A DNA stretch of 63,287 bases from an uncultured Acidimicrobiaceae bacterium (GTDB taxonomy: Bacteria; Actinomycetota; Acidimicrobiia; Spongiisociales; UBA5794), in NCBI GenBank assembly GCA_947259365.1, contig CAMYMC010000042.1:108310-171596 (forward strand). Direction: 5' to 3'. Below are positions 1 through 8,667 of the stretch, piece after piece. The number at the start of each line of letters is the position of its first letter. Position 1 is the first letter of the stretch. The position numbers and the translations under genes are program-made. The notes under the pieces were generated by a model. The model searched no databases. It saw only the letters and a list, made by a program, of their open reading frames with translations, and was not told where the DNA came from.

Positions 1-36
1 GCCGCAGATCGGGGCCCGGCGCGGCCGGTCACCGAG

Positions 37-1446
37 CTACGCCGAGGGATCGGCGTGCTGTGACGCCTTCCACTCGTCGAGCATCCGGTAGGCGTCGTCC
101 TCCGTGTACGGCCCGTCCTCGATCCGGTGCTCGTAGAGCATTCGCATGATCTCGCCGACGACCGGCCCTGGCGGAATCCCGAGGTATTCCATGACGGCAT
201 GACCGTCGATCGGGGGCCGCAACGCATCGAGCTCCTCACGCTCGCGAAGCTCCGCGATCCGCTCGACGAGCTCGTCGAGCCTGGCGCGGATCTCGGCGGC
301 CCGGCGCGGGTTGCGGGTCGTGACGTCGCAACGAACGAGTTCGTTGAGCTCCTCGAGGAGGGGCCCGGCGTCGCGGACGTACCGGCGGACCGCGGAGTCG
401 GTCCATCCCATCTTGTACGTGTGGGGACGCATGTGGAGGAACACGAGCTGGGAGACCTCGGCGATGACGTGTTTCGGGTAGCGCAGCGCCCGCATGCGCT
501 CCCTGGTGAGCCGGGCACCGACGACCTCGTGATGGTGGAACGTGACGACCCCGCCGTCGAAGGCCCTCGTCACCGGCTTGCCGACGTCGTGGAAGAGCGC
601 AGCGAGGCGGACGACGAGGTGAGGCGAAGTCTTCCCGACGACGGCGATCGTGTGGGCGAGCACGTCCTTGTGGCGATGCACCGGGTCCTGGCTGAGCGCC
701 AGCGCCGGCAGCTCGGGGATGAACTCACCGGCGAGCCCCGACCCGACGAGGCCCCACAGCGCCGGCTCGACGCCGGGGCCGGTGATGAGCTTGTCGAGCT
801 CGTCGCGGATCCGTTCGGCCGAGACGATCCCGAGTCTGGAATGGAGCCGGCGCACCGCGTCGAGGGCCTCCGCCGCAGGCTCGAAGCCGACCGTCGACAC
901 GAACCTGAAGAGCCGAAGCATCCGCAGCGGATCGTCACCGAAGGACACGTCCGGATCGAGCGGTGTGCGCAGCACGCCCGCGGCGAGATCGGCGAGACCG
1001 CCGCGCGGATCGATGACCTCCGGTTCGGCACCGTCCGCCCCCGGAATCCGGATCGCCATGGCGTTGATCGTGAAATCGCGCCGGGACAAGTCGAGGGCGA
1101 GGTCATCGGAGAACGTGACGCGCGGTTTGCGGCTGTCGTCGCGATACACCTCGGCGCGATGGGTCGTGATCTCGTGGACGGTGCCGTCGTGCACCGCCCC
1201 GACGGTGCCGAACGCCTCCCCGACGAGAAAGAGGTCGTCGGCCCAGGAGCCGGCGATCTCCTTGATCTCATCGGGTGGGGCGTCCGTCGTCAGGTCTAGA
1301 TCGACGAGCTCGCGGTCGAGCAGCGCATCCCGGACGCTCCCGCCGACGAGGTAGAGGGCGCGCCCGGCCGCGGCGAAGCGCGCCGAGAGGTCGACCAGCG
1401 GGGCGTCCGGGGTCAGGAGTGGCTCGAGTCGCGGGGGAATGTGCAT
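37..1446 (-). CDS. cca: CCA tRNA nucleotidyltransferase
   Basis: This 469-residue protein adds or repairs the 3' CCA end of tRNAs. The N-terminal class II nucleotidyltransferase head is clear: GGSVRD near residue 36, followed by the metal-binding D-L-D-L pair and the RRDFTINAMA motif. An HD phosphohydrolase segment (LFHDVGKP) lies in the C-terminal half, as in the longer actinobacterial proteins. Length fits the family. The ATG at 1446 starts directly before the conserved head but has no strong ribosome binding site. It lies next to rnhA on the same strand, at the left edge of the oriC gene block, where mycobacteria also carry pcnA/cca. A poly(A) polymerase of the same superfamily is the main alternative. 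Confidence 0.93.
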   Translation of the reverse strand: MHIPPRLEPLLTPDAPLVDLSARFAAAGRALYLVGGSVRDALLDRELVDLDLTTDAPPDEIKEIAGSWADDLFLVGEAFGTVGAVHDGTVHEITTHRAEVYRDDSRKPRVTFSDDLALDLSRRDFTINAMAIRIPGADGAEPEVIDPRGGLADLAAGVLRTPLDPDVSFGDDPLRMLRLFRFVSTVGFEPAAEALDAVRRLHSRLGIVSAERIRDELDKLITGPGVEPALWGLVGSGLAGEFIPELPALALSQDPVHRHKDVLAHTIAVVGKTSPHLVVRLAALFHDVGKPVTRAFDGGVVTFHHHEVVGARLTRERMRALRYPKHVIAEVSQLVFLHMRPHTYKMGWTDSAVRRYVRDAGPLLEELNELVRCDVTTRNPRRAAEIRARLDELVERIAELREREELDALRPPIDGHAVMEYLGIPPGPVVGEIMRMLYEHRIEDGPYTEDDAYRMLDEWKASQHADPSA

Positions 1447-1514
1447 CGGTCGTCCGGCTGATCAGGGACGGCCCGAGGTTAGGCCGAGGCGGCGGCGAGC
1501 CCCGGCCCGTGCGG

Positions 1515-2183
1515 TCACCGCGTCTCGAGTCGCCATTGCGAGGCGAGGGCATCGGCGTACTCGTTCCACCGGTACCCGCTGTGGGCGGCGATCCAGCGCA
1601 CCTCGAGCTCGGGCCGGTTCCGGTAGGCGGTGTAGGCCGCCTGGACGAGGTCGAGGTTCTCCACCGGCCCGCTCTTGCGCTTCCACCCCCGTCGTTCCCA
1701 TCCTGCAGCCCACTCGGTGATCGTCTGGACGGCGAGGCGGCTGTCGGAGTACACGGTTGCCGCCTCCCCGTCGGGGATGAGCGCCGCCGCCTCGATGAGC
1801 GCCGTCAGCTCCATACGGTTGTTCGTCGTGTCGGGGTCGTGCCCGGCCGCTTCGGCGATGATCTCGTCGTCGACGGCGTAGACCGCACCCCATCCTCCCG
1901 GTCCCGGGTTCGGAACCGCACCCCCGTCGGTGAACACACCAGAGCGGGGACCGTCGTGGAACGACGCGAGGACCTCGTCGGTGGTGAGGACGACGTCGGC
2001 GGAGCGGGTCCGGCGCCTGCTACGCGACGGGGACCCGCCGACACCGGCGCGAGTCGCGACCGGCCCGACGACGGCGTCACGGCACTCGAGGCACCGACGG
2101 GGCGTCCAGCCCGGATACCGCTCGAGCACTCGGCTCGGCAAGCTGAAGGTCGCACCGCAGTCGGTGCAGGTGAACGAGGCCAT
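1515..2183 (-). CDS. rnhA: Ribonuclease HI with N-terminal zinc ribbon
   Basis: The C-terminal 145 residues are an RNase HI domain that cuts RNA in RNA:DNA hybrids. The acidic active site is visible as D86 (FTDGG), E125 (RMELTAL), D147 (YSDS) and D211 (NEYAD), with a conserved His at 201. The first 40 residues carry two CxxC pairs (C6/C9 and C31/C34) forming a probable zinc ribbon of the kind annotated as probable zinc-ribbon domains; this is not part of the classical enzyme and may aid nucleic-acid binding. A basic linker (about residues 52-62) joins the two. It lies 68 bases upstream of cca on the same strand. Confidence 0.9.
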   Translation of the reverse strand: MASFTCTDCGATFSLPSRVLERYPGWTPRRCLECRDAVVGPVATRAGVGGSPSRSRRRTRSADVVLTTDEVLASFHDGPRSGVFTDGGAVPNPGPGGWGAVYAVDDEIIAEAAGHDPDTTNNRMELTALIEAAALIPDGEAATVYSDSRLAVQTITEWAAGWERRGWKRKSGPVENLDLVQAAYTAYRNRPELEVRWIAAHSGYRWNEYADALASQWRLETR

Positions 2184-2313
2184 GGCTCCCGAGTCTCTTC
2201 ACTCGGCCCCGGAGGCGCAAGTCTCGCGGTCACGGGCCGCCGCCGGGCAGCAGCGGTCCGGACGCGGATCACCCCGGACCGCAGCCCGGGGTGACTCGAA
2301 CGGCGCCAGCGCG

Positions 2314-3411
2314 TCAGGCCGACATGAGGCCCATGTTCTGTGCCTTCAGCTTGAAGTCGGTCGGGTTCGTGCAATGGGTCAGGGCGTCCTGGAAGGTGAC
2401 CTCACCCAACTGGTACAGCGCCATGATCGACTGGTCGAAGCTGTGCATCCCGTAATACTCACCATCGGCGATGACCTCGAAGAGCGTGTGGGTCTGGGAC
2501 GGGTCGACGATACGGTCGAAGGCGCGCTCGGTGTTCACGAGCACCTCCGTGCCCGGGACGCGGCCCTTGCCGTCTGCCCTCGGCAGGAGCCGCTGGCTGA
2601 GGACGCCGCGCAGGCCGCCGGCGAGCATGAGGCGGACCTGCTGCTGCTGGCTCGGCGGGAAGAAGTCGATGATCCGGTTGATGGTCTCGGTCGCGTCGAT
2701 GGTGTGCAACGTCGAGAGCACGAGATGTCCGGTCTCGGCGGCCTGGAGGGCGGCGACGACGGTCTCCCGGTCGCGCATCTCGCCGATGAGAATCACGTCG
2801 GGATCCTGGCGGAGGATGCGGCGCAGCCCCTCGGCAAACGAGTCGGTGTCGACACCGACCTCGCGCTGGGAGACGATGGACATCTTGTCCGGGTGGAGGA
2901 TCTCGATGGGATCCTCGAGGGTGATGATGTTCGCCCGCCGCGTCGAGTTGACCTGGTCGATCATCGCCCCGAGGGTCGTCGACTTCCCCGACCCGGTGGG
3001 ACCGGTCACGAGGATGAGGCCCCGGGTCTCGTCGCACAGCTCCCGGACGATCTCGGGGAGGCCGAGCTCGTCGAAGTTCCGGCTCGCCGGGCTCACCGCC
3101 CGCAGCACGATGTTCACCGACCCCCGCTGCCGGTAGCAGTTGACCCGGAACCGCCCCAGGTGCGCCCTGCCATAGGCGAAGTCGGCCTCGTTGTGCTCCT
3201 GGAAACCCTTCGACGCCCGTTCCGGCATGAGCTCGATGGCGAACTGCTCGGTGTCGTCGGCGGTCAGCTTCGGCAGGTTGGAGAGGTGCAGCGACCCGTC
3301 GATCCGGTACGCGGGTGGCGAACCCACCTTGAGGTGGAGATCGGAGCCTTCGACGGTCAGCAACTTCTTGAGGAGATCGTCGAGTGACGGCAAGCTCTCG
3401 GCCACGTTCAT
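2314..3411 (-). CDS. pilT: Type IV pilus retraction ATPase PilT
   Basis: This 365-residue protein belongs to the PilT group of secretion ATPases, hexamers that depolymerise type IV pili. Visible motifs are Walker A (GPTGSGKSTT), the Asp box (ITLEDPIE), Walker B (VILIGEMRDRET) and the His box (HLVLSTLHTIDATETINRI). I start it at the ATG at 3411, because AGGAG lies six bases upstream and the protein then begins in the usual PilT way (LDDLLKKLL...GSDLHLKVG). No pilin, PilB or PilC gene is nearby, so it is either a lone ATPase serving pili encoded elsewhere or has another role. Its place near oriC is not typical of actinobacteria. Confidence 0.92.
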   Translation of the reverse strand: MNVAESLPSLDDLLKKLLTVEGSDLHLKVGSPPAYRIDGSLHLSNLPKLTADDTEQFAIELMPERASKGFQEHNEADFAYGRAHLGRFRVNCYRQRGSVNIVLRAVSPASRNFDELGLPEIVRELCDETRGLILVTGPTGSGKSTTLGAMIDQVNSTRRANIITLEDPIEILHPDKMSIVSQREVGVDTDSFAEGLRRILRQDPDVILIGEMRDRETVVAALQAAETGHLVLSTLHTIDATETINRIIDFFPPSQQQQVRLMLAGGLRGVLSQRLLPRADGKGRVPGTEVLVNTERAFDRIVDPSQTHTLFEVIADGEYYGMHSFDQSIMALYQLGEVTFQDALTHCTNPTDFKLKAQNMGLMSA

Positions 3412-3469
3412 CAACTCCTGGCTACGCGCTCGGTGACTGAGCGTGGTATCGGCCGACCCAGCCCACGAC

Positions 3470-4507
3470 TTAACCGACCTCGTCGGGAACCGGGACGTCC
3501 CAGTACTCGGCCGCCACGGCTGCGATGTCGCGGGCGATCCCGACCGCAGCTCCCCCGGGCGGCTCGACATCGGTGTCGCCGTCGGCGGCTTGCCCCGACG
3601 TGACGCCGCCGAGCGTCGCCGTCACCGAGGTCCGCAATGCCTCGAGGTCGTAACCGCCCTCGAGGAAGAAGACGAGTCGCCCGGGTGGGGTGGTCGCGGC
3701 GAGGGCCGCCGCCAGATGGCGATAGTCCGCAGCGACGAGGCGAATGGTGGCGAGGGGGTCGGCGGTGTGGGCGTCGTACCCCGCGGAGACGAGGACCCAG
3801 TCGGGCTCGAATCGCCCCAGCACGGGCACGACAACGTGCGCCATCGTCCACCGGTAGGGCGCCCCGCCGGTGCCGGGGGGCCAGGGGATGTTGAGCGTCA
3901 TGCCGGTCCCGGGACCCGAACCGACGTCCTCGACGCGGCCGGTGCCGGGATATGCCGGGTATTCGTGCCACGACACGTAAAGGACGCCGGGGTCGGCGTG
4001 GAACAGCTCCTGGGTTCCGTTGCCGTGGTGGACGTCCCAGTCGATGATCGCAACCCTCGCACCGGCGGCGTTGAGCCGTCGCGCCTCGAGCGCGATGTTG
4101 TTGAAGAGACAGAAGCCCATCGCCCGGGCGGCGAGGGCGTGGTGTCCCGGCGGGCGCATCGCGATGAATGCGACGTCGGCTGCCTCTGCGGCGAGCACGT
4201 CGGTTGCACTCCTTCCGGCACCCGCCGCCCGCAGCGCCGCCTCCCACGAACCCGCGCCGGCGTGGGTGTCCGCGTCCAGCGCTCCACCACCCGCGGCACA
4301 GAACCGCTCCAGGCGATCGATGTAACCGGGGTCGTGGACAAGCTCCAAGGTCTCGCGTTCCACCGGGTCCGGAACGACCTCGAGGACGGTGAGCGCGGAC
4401 TCGCGAACCCCTGTGACCACGGCCGGGATCCGGTCGGGCCGTTCCGGGTGACCCCAGCCGGCGTCGTGTTCGAGCGCGGAGGGGTGGGACAGCAGCGCAA
4501 CCCGCAT
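3470..4507 (-). CDS. Histone deacetylase family amidohydrolase
   Basis: The 345-residue protein has the arginase/deacetylase fold of class II HDAC-like bacterial enzymes (acetoin utilisation and acetylpolyamine amidohydrolases). The zinc and proton-relay residues are present: RPPGHHA, the DWDVHHGNG motif and SAGYDAH. The start ATG at 4507 is preceded by GGGGAG and gives the typical beginning (LLSHPSALEHDAGWGHPERPDRI). The natural substrate cannot be read from sequence: acetylated lysine, acetylpolyamine or another acyl amide. The GNAT acetyltransferase that starts 162 bases away in the opposite direction is suggestive of an acetylation/deacetylation pair, but that is inference from position only. 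Confidence 0.9.
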   Translation of the reverse strand: MRVALLSHPSALEHDAGWGHPERPDRIPAVVTGVRESALTVLEVVPDPVERETLELVHDPGYIDRLERFCAAGGGALDADTHAGAGSWEAALRAAGAGRSATDVLAAEAADVAFIAMRPPGHHALAARAMGFCLFNNIALEARRLNAAGARVAIIDWDVHHGNGTQELFHADPGVLYVSWHEYPAYPGTGRVEDVGSGPGTGMTLNIPWPPGTGGAPYRWTMAHVVVPVLGRFEPDWVLVSAGYDAHTADPLATIRLVAADYRHLAAALAATTPPGRLVFFLEGGYDLEALRTSVTATLGGVTSGQAADGDTDVEPPGGAAVGIARDIAAVAAEYWDVPVPDEVG

Positions 4508-4669
4508 CTCCCCATCCTCCCACGACCCGCTGCCGGCGACACCGTGCCCGCAGATCCCGGCCCGGAGGCCGAAACCGTCCCCACGGCCGATCGCGACCTG
4601 AGCTCTCCACCGGCCGGGTAGCCTGGCGCCCGCAACGTCTCGAGCCACCCATCCCCGGGAGCAGTCTGA

Positions 4670-5407
4670 ATGGCATTGGCAGAGAGCCCGTTCCGGGTCA
4701 ATCTGCGTGGACAGTGGCCCGGCCCTCTCACCTTCCGACGCGGATGGGCGCGTGCCGAGGCGCGACCGTGGAACGACTCCGAGCCCGCCGCCAGCCTCCG
4801 ACTCGTGCGCGGCGGACCCGGCTTCTTGGAGGCGTGCACCGGCAGGCTCTGCGACCTGGGGGCACCGGCCGTGCTGTCACCGCCGCTTCCCTCCGGGGCA
4901 CGACGAACGTGGGAGGCTGCGGGGTTCGAGGACTATCTCAAGCTGGCGCTCATGAGGCTGTCGCTCGACGAGCAGCCCCGCCCTCCCGATCACCTCGTCG
5001 TCGAGGCCAACGACACACCGATCACCACCCTGTTGTGCATCGACCAGGCTGCGTTCACACCGTTCTGGAGATTCGACGAGCACGGGCTTCGAGAGGCGAT
5101 CGACGCGACGGGCTCCTCGACGATCCTCCTCATTCGCGACGCCGAAGGCGGCGCCGCCGGGTTCGCCATCGTCGGGTTCGGTAGCGCGATCTCCTACCTG
5201 CAGCGGGTCGCCGTCCACCCGAAATGGCAGGGCCAAGGCATGGGCCGCTCGCTGGTGCGGGTGGCGGCGCGAAAGGCGAGGGCCGCGGGAGCGCGAGTCA
5301 TGCTGCTCAACACCCAGTTCGACAACACGGCCGCTCTTCGCCTCTACGAGAGGGAGGGGTTCGTCCCTCTGCCCGAGCCGCTCTCCCTCCTCCGATCTAT
5401 CGGCTGA
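4670..5407 (+). CDS. GNAT family N-acetyltransferase
   Basis: A 245-residue protein whose C-terminal 140 residues form a GNAT acetyl-CoA-dependent acetyltransferase. The motif A region reads LQRVAVHPKWQGQGMGRSLV, with the Q/RxxGxG/A acetyl-CoA loop, followed by the motif B segment NTAALRLYEREGF. The first 95 residues match no family I recognise and may be a degenerate second acetyltransferase half. It is transcribed away from the deacetylase-like gene, and the pseudokinase gene follows 41 bases downstream, so the two may share a transcript. The substrate is unknown. Confidence 0.8.
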   Translation: MALAESPFRVNLRGQWPGPLTFRRGWARAEARPWNDSEPAASLRLVRGGPGFLEACTGRLCDLGAPAVLSPPLPSGARRTWEAAGFEDYLKLALMRLSLDEQPRPPDHLVVEANDTPITTLLCIDQAAFTPFWRFDEHGLREAIDATGSSTILLIRDAEGGAAGFAIVGFGSAISYLQRVAVHPKWQGQGMGRSLVRVAARKARAAGARVMLLNTQFDNTAALRLYEREGFVPLPEPLSLLRSIG

Positions 5408-5448
5408 GGAAGACCCGGCGCTCCGGTAGCCTCACCGACGGAGGGAAC

Positions 5449-6756
5449 GTGGCACCCAACCTCCCGGACAGGTATCAGCCCCGGGTCCGGCTCGGCAGGG
5501 ACGGCGACGTCGAGGAGTGGCTCGCCACCGACACCGCCCTCGACCGGCCCGTCCTCGTGCGGGTGCTCACCGCCGATGCGGCGGCGGACCGGCGCTCGTC
5601 GTTCGTCACCGCGTCGCGGGCGGCCGCGTCCGTCGTCCACGATCACCTCGCCCAGGTCTACGACGTCGGCAATCACGACTCCACACCGCACGCGATCATC
5701 GAATGGACGGGCGGCGTCTCCGTCGCGGACCGGCTCCTCGCCGGTGAGGGTCTCCCCGCAGACGAGTTCCTCGCCAACGCCGCCGGCCTCGCCGACGGTC
5801 TCGCCGCCCTCCATGCGACCGGGTTCACCCACGGGGCGATCGACGCCGGTGCCATCCACTTCTCCGCCTCGCACCCCGCCAAGCTCGGCGGGTTCGGCCG
5901 GGACCGAGTCGTCTTCGACGCGAAGAGCGACACCGCCGCGCTCGCCGGGGCACTTCGGGCCGCGGTGACGGGAAGCGACGATCCGGCCGTCCTGCCGTCA
6001 CACGTCGTCGAAGGCCTCACCGCGGACGTCGACGAGGCCCTCGAGGCGGCTGCGTCCGGGATCCTCGACGCCGCCGCCCTCGCCACCGTCCTGCACGCGA
6101 TCCCGGCAACGGAGCGACGGGCCGGCGCATGGACGTGGGGCTGGGTCGGCCCCGTCACCGGCCTCGTCGTCGCCGCCGTCCTCGTCTCGGTTGTAGGTCT
6201 CTCGATCGGCACCGACCCCGACAGTCCCTTCCTGTTCCCGGCGACCCCGTCACCGACCCGGGCTCCGCCGGCGACGACGACCACCACCACGACCCTCGCC
6301 CCGACCTCACCCGAAGCCGAGCCACCGCCCGGCGTGCTGGGCTTCACCGCCGCGGTCTACGACCCACCGCCCGGCGACGGGTCGGAGCACGATTCCGATC
6401 TCCCTGCGCTGGGTGACGGCGACGCGGCGACGACGTGGAGGACGGAGCGATACTTCAGCCCGCTCCCCCTGCTCAAGGACGGCGTCGGCGTCGCATTCGT
6501 GACGGAAGGGGCACCGATGACGCTCGAGTTCATCGTCACCGCCGGGACCCGGTTCCGGGTCCGTTGGGCACCGGCGTTGCCCGCCGAACCGGGCGCCTGG
6601 GAGGATGTGGCCTCCGGATCGGCCCTCGGTCCGCCCGTCGCCGTCCAACTCCCCGATCGCGACCGCGGCACGTGGCTGCTCTGGCTCGTCGACCTTCCCG
6701 AGCAGGAGGACGGCTCATACTTCGCAGAAGTTGGAGAGGTGACGTTCCGAGGTTGA
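5449..6756 (+). CDS. Membrane pseudokinase like the MviN/MurJ C-terminal region, without MurJ
   Basis: This 435-residue protein starts at a GTG with GGAGGG four bases upstream. Residues 8-215 resemble a Ser/Thr kinase fold, but all catalytic landmarks are lost: the VAIK lysine position is Arg (R38), the HRD loop reads H128-G-A, and DFG reads G-F-G (148-150). A single transmembrane helix (about 232-253) is followed by a Pro/Thr linker and an extracytoplasmic domain of about 135 residues that may be beta-rich. In mycobacteria the same order (pseudokinase, membrane helix, extracellular domain) is fused behind the MurJ/MviN lipid II flippase, just upstream of sigM, trxB, trxA and cwlM. Here the MurJ part is absent and only the regulatory half stands at that locus. 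Confidence 0.78.
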   Translation: MAPNLPDRYQPRVRLGRDGDVEEWLATDTALDRPVLVRVLTADAAADRRSSFVTASRAAASVVHDHLAQVYDVGNHDSTPHAIIEWTGGVSVADRLLAGEGLPADEFLANAAGLADGLAALHATGFTHGAIDAGAIHFSASHPAKLGGFGRDRVVFDAKSDTAALAGALRAAVTGSDDPAVLPSHVVEGLTADVDEALEAAASGILDAAALATVLHAIPATERRAGAWTWGWVGPVTGLVVAAVLVSVVGLSIGTDPDSPFLFPATPSPTRAPPATTTTTTTLAPTSPEAEPPPGVLGFTAAVYDPPPGDGSEHDSDLPALGDGDAATTWRTERYFSPLPLLKDGVGVAFVTEGAPMTLEFIVTAGTRFRVRWAPALPAEPGAWEDVASGSALGPPVAVQLPDRDRGTWLLWLVDLPEQEDGSYFAEVGEVTFRG

Positions 6757-6828
6757 GGACGGCGCCGGGCCGGGGTGGACCCGCGTGCCGTGACAGGCAA
6801 CCGCCGCTGCGGGAGAATCACGACAACG

Positions 6829-7401
6829 ATGACGCACAGGGCTGCAGAGGACCTCGACCTCGTCCGGAGCTACCTCGCCGGCGACGTGTCGGCGTTCGAC
6901 GAACTCATGCAGGCCCACGAGGACCGAGTCTTCGGGATCTGCCTGCGCATGCTTCGCGACCGCGAGGCCGCCCTCGACGCCACTCAGGAGACGTTTCTCA
7001 CCGTCTTCCGCAAAGCGGACCGGTACAAGGCCGAGGCGGCGTTCAGCACGTGGCTCTACCGGGTGGCGGTGAACACCTGCTACGACCTGCTGCGGAGACA
7101 GCGCCGCCGCCGCGCAGATGCCCTCCCTGATGGCCACGACCCCCCAGACGCCACCGCCGGTGACGTCCTCGCCTCGGTCGAGCTGCGACCGGACATCGAG
7201 GCGGCACTGCAGGCCGTCCAGGCCGAGTTCCGGGGGGCGATCGTCCTCGTCGACCTCGAGGGTCTCGCCCTCGAGACGGCCGCTGAGATCCTCGGTGTTC
7301 CGGTCGGCACGGTGAAGAGCCGTGTCTACCGGGGCAGGCGAGCCCTCGCCCAACACCTCGGGAACCTTCGTGACCCGTCCGAGCATCAAAGAGACGAATG
7401 A
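6829..7401 (+). CDS. sigM: ECF RNA polymerase sigma factor, SigM-like
   Basis: This 190-residue sigma-70 family factor contains region 2 (YLAGDVSAFDELMQAHEDRV through FSTWLYRVAVNTCYDLLRR) and region 4 (FRGAIVLVDLEGLALETAAE, then VPVGTVKSRVYRGRRAL). It lacks regions 1 and 3, as ECF sigmas do. The ATG at 6829 is preferred over earlier in-frame codons because the protein then begins just before region 2; a GGGAG lies upstream at longer than usual spacing. The next gene overlaps by four bases (ATGA) and encodes an anti-sigma-like protein. Position before trxB-trxA matches the sigM locus of actinobacteria, a regulator of envelope or redox stress genes there. Confidence 0.9.
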   Translation: MTHRAAEDLDLVRSYLAGDVSAFDELMQAHEDRVFGICLRMLRDREAALDATQETFLTVFRKADRYKAEAAFSTWLYRVAVNTCYDLLRRQRRRRADALPDGHDPPDATAGDVLASVELRPDIEAALQAVQAEFRGAIVLVDLEGLALETAAEILGVPVGTVKSRVYRGRRALAQHLGNLRDPSEHQRDE

Positions 7402-8303
7402 GGATGCACGACCACGACCCCGATCTCATCATGTCGCTCGCCGAGGAAACCCTCGACGCCGGAGCCGCTGCCAGCGCCGAGGCGGAGCTCGCCGGATGCG
7501 AGCGCTGCACCGCAGACCTCGCCCTGCAGCGGGCGTCGCTGGCGGCGACCACCTCCGCACCTCGCGCCTGGCTGACCGAGCTCGAGTCGGCGAGGCTGCG
7601 CCGGGCGTTGCGGACCGAGCTCGATCTCGTGACGGCGCCCGCTCCGGTACCCAGGCGCCGGTTCCTCCCGGTGGCGGTCCTCGGCGGCGCCGCCGCTGTG
7701 CTCCTTGCCGTCGTGCTCGCGCTTCCTGCGCTCGAGAACCTCGGCGGGTCCGACGAGGACACCGTCGCCTTCGCCACGACGACCACCACGGCCACCACCG
7801 AGAACGCAGCAGGGGCGATCACAGCCGCCCCGACAGCGCCGGCTCTCGAGGCGGCGCCAGCGCCGGCCGATGCGCCGACAGAGGACGCAGCTGCCGGCGC
7901 CGACGAAGCCTTCGGCCGGGCACAATCCACCCCGACGACCGCGGCCGCCGCCACGACGGCGGCCCCCGAGGGCACCATCGTCCTCGCCCTCACCGTCGCC
8001 GACGAGGCCGGGCTCGAGGCGATCCGGGAGACGTGGATCGCCGAGGGCGGCGACCCCGCTCTCACCTTCTTCGCCCTCGAGTCCGAGTACGAGTCCACGA
8101 TCGCCGCGGCGAGCCGCTACGCCGCCTGCGGGGACGCCGGCATCGCCACCATCCCGGAGGCAACGGAGTACGTGACGCTCGGCGTCGGGGAGTTCGAAGG
8201 CGACGAGGCCGTCTTCCTCGGCTATCTCACCGACCCGATCGAGGACGGCGTCGTCATCGCCCATGGGGTCCAGTCCTGCGAGGTACTCGCCACCGCGCCG
8301 TAG
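7398..8303 (+). CDS. Membrane anti-sigma factor (RsmA-like), atypical ZAS motif
   Basis: A 301-residue single-pass membrane protein translationally coupled to the sigma factor by an ATGA overlap. The first 75 residues resemble an anti-sigma domain with C34-x-x-C37, but the expected His four residues before the first Cys is Glu (E30), so the usual HxxxCxxC zinc site is incomplete. A transmembrane helix (about residues 93-114, PVAVLGGAAAVLLAVVLALP) separates it from a low-complexity Ala/Thr-rich linker and an extracytoplasmic domain with two Cys residues. It probably holds the sigma factor at the membrane. Identification rests mainly on operon position and topology. Confidence 0.75.
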   Translation: MRMHDHDPDLIMSLAEETLDAGAAASAEAELAGCERCTADLALQRASLAATTSAPRAWLTELESARLRRALRTELDLVTAPAPVPRRRFLPVAVLGGAAAVLLAVVLALPALENLGGSDEDTVAFATTTTTATTENAAGAITAAPTAPALEAAPAPADAPTEDAAAGADEAFGRAQSTPTTAAAATTAAPEGTIVLALTVADEAGLEAIRETWIAEGGDPALTFFALESEYESTIAAASRYAACGDAGIATIPEATEYVTLGVGEFEGDEAVFLGYLTDPIEDGVVIAHGVQSCEVLATAP

Positions 8304-8375
8304 CCGACGAATCGGCCGCCTGCAGCGCGGGTGCCGGCAGCGGATCGGGGCGTCGCCTCCACTAACCTCGCCGTC

Positions 8376-8663
8376 ATGGACGATTATCCGGCAAAGATCG
8401 CCGACCTCCTCGAGACCACCGCCGCCCGGGTGCGTTCCATGACTGTCGATCGCGTCGCGGGATGGGCGAGCTGGGCGGCCGCCGGTGTGGTCCTCGCGAT
8501 CATCGCGCTCCTCGTCGTCGTCTTCCTCCTCGTCGGCGTGTTCCGGCTCCTCGGAGAGCTCATCGGGGTCGAGGTCACGTACGCCGCGTTCGGGGGATTA
8601 TTCGTCCTCGTCGGCCTGTTCCTCTGGAGCAAGCGCAAACCACGACCTGCCACCGAGGACTGA
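8376..8663 (+). CDS. Small two-helix membrane protein
   Basis: A 95-residue protein with a short amphipathic N-terminus and two predicted membrane helices (about residues 36-57 and 70-86) ending in a charged SKRKPRPATED tail. The ATG at 8376 gives a normal membrane-protein start. It lies between the anti-sigma gene and trxB, four bases before the trxB start, so it is probably cotranscribed with trxB. The overall look is like small actinobacterial holin-superfamily or phage-shock-like proteins, but I do not recognise a specific family and assign no function. Confidence 0.65.
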   Translation: MDDYPAKIADLLETTAARVRSMTVDRVAGWASWAAAGVVLAIIALLVVVFLLVGVFRLLGELIGVEVTYAAFGGLFVLVGLFLWSKRKPRPATED

Positions 8664-8667
8664 GGCC

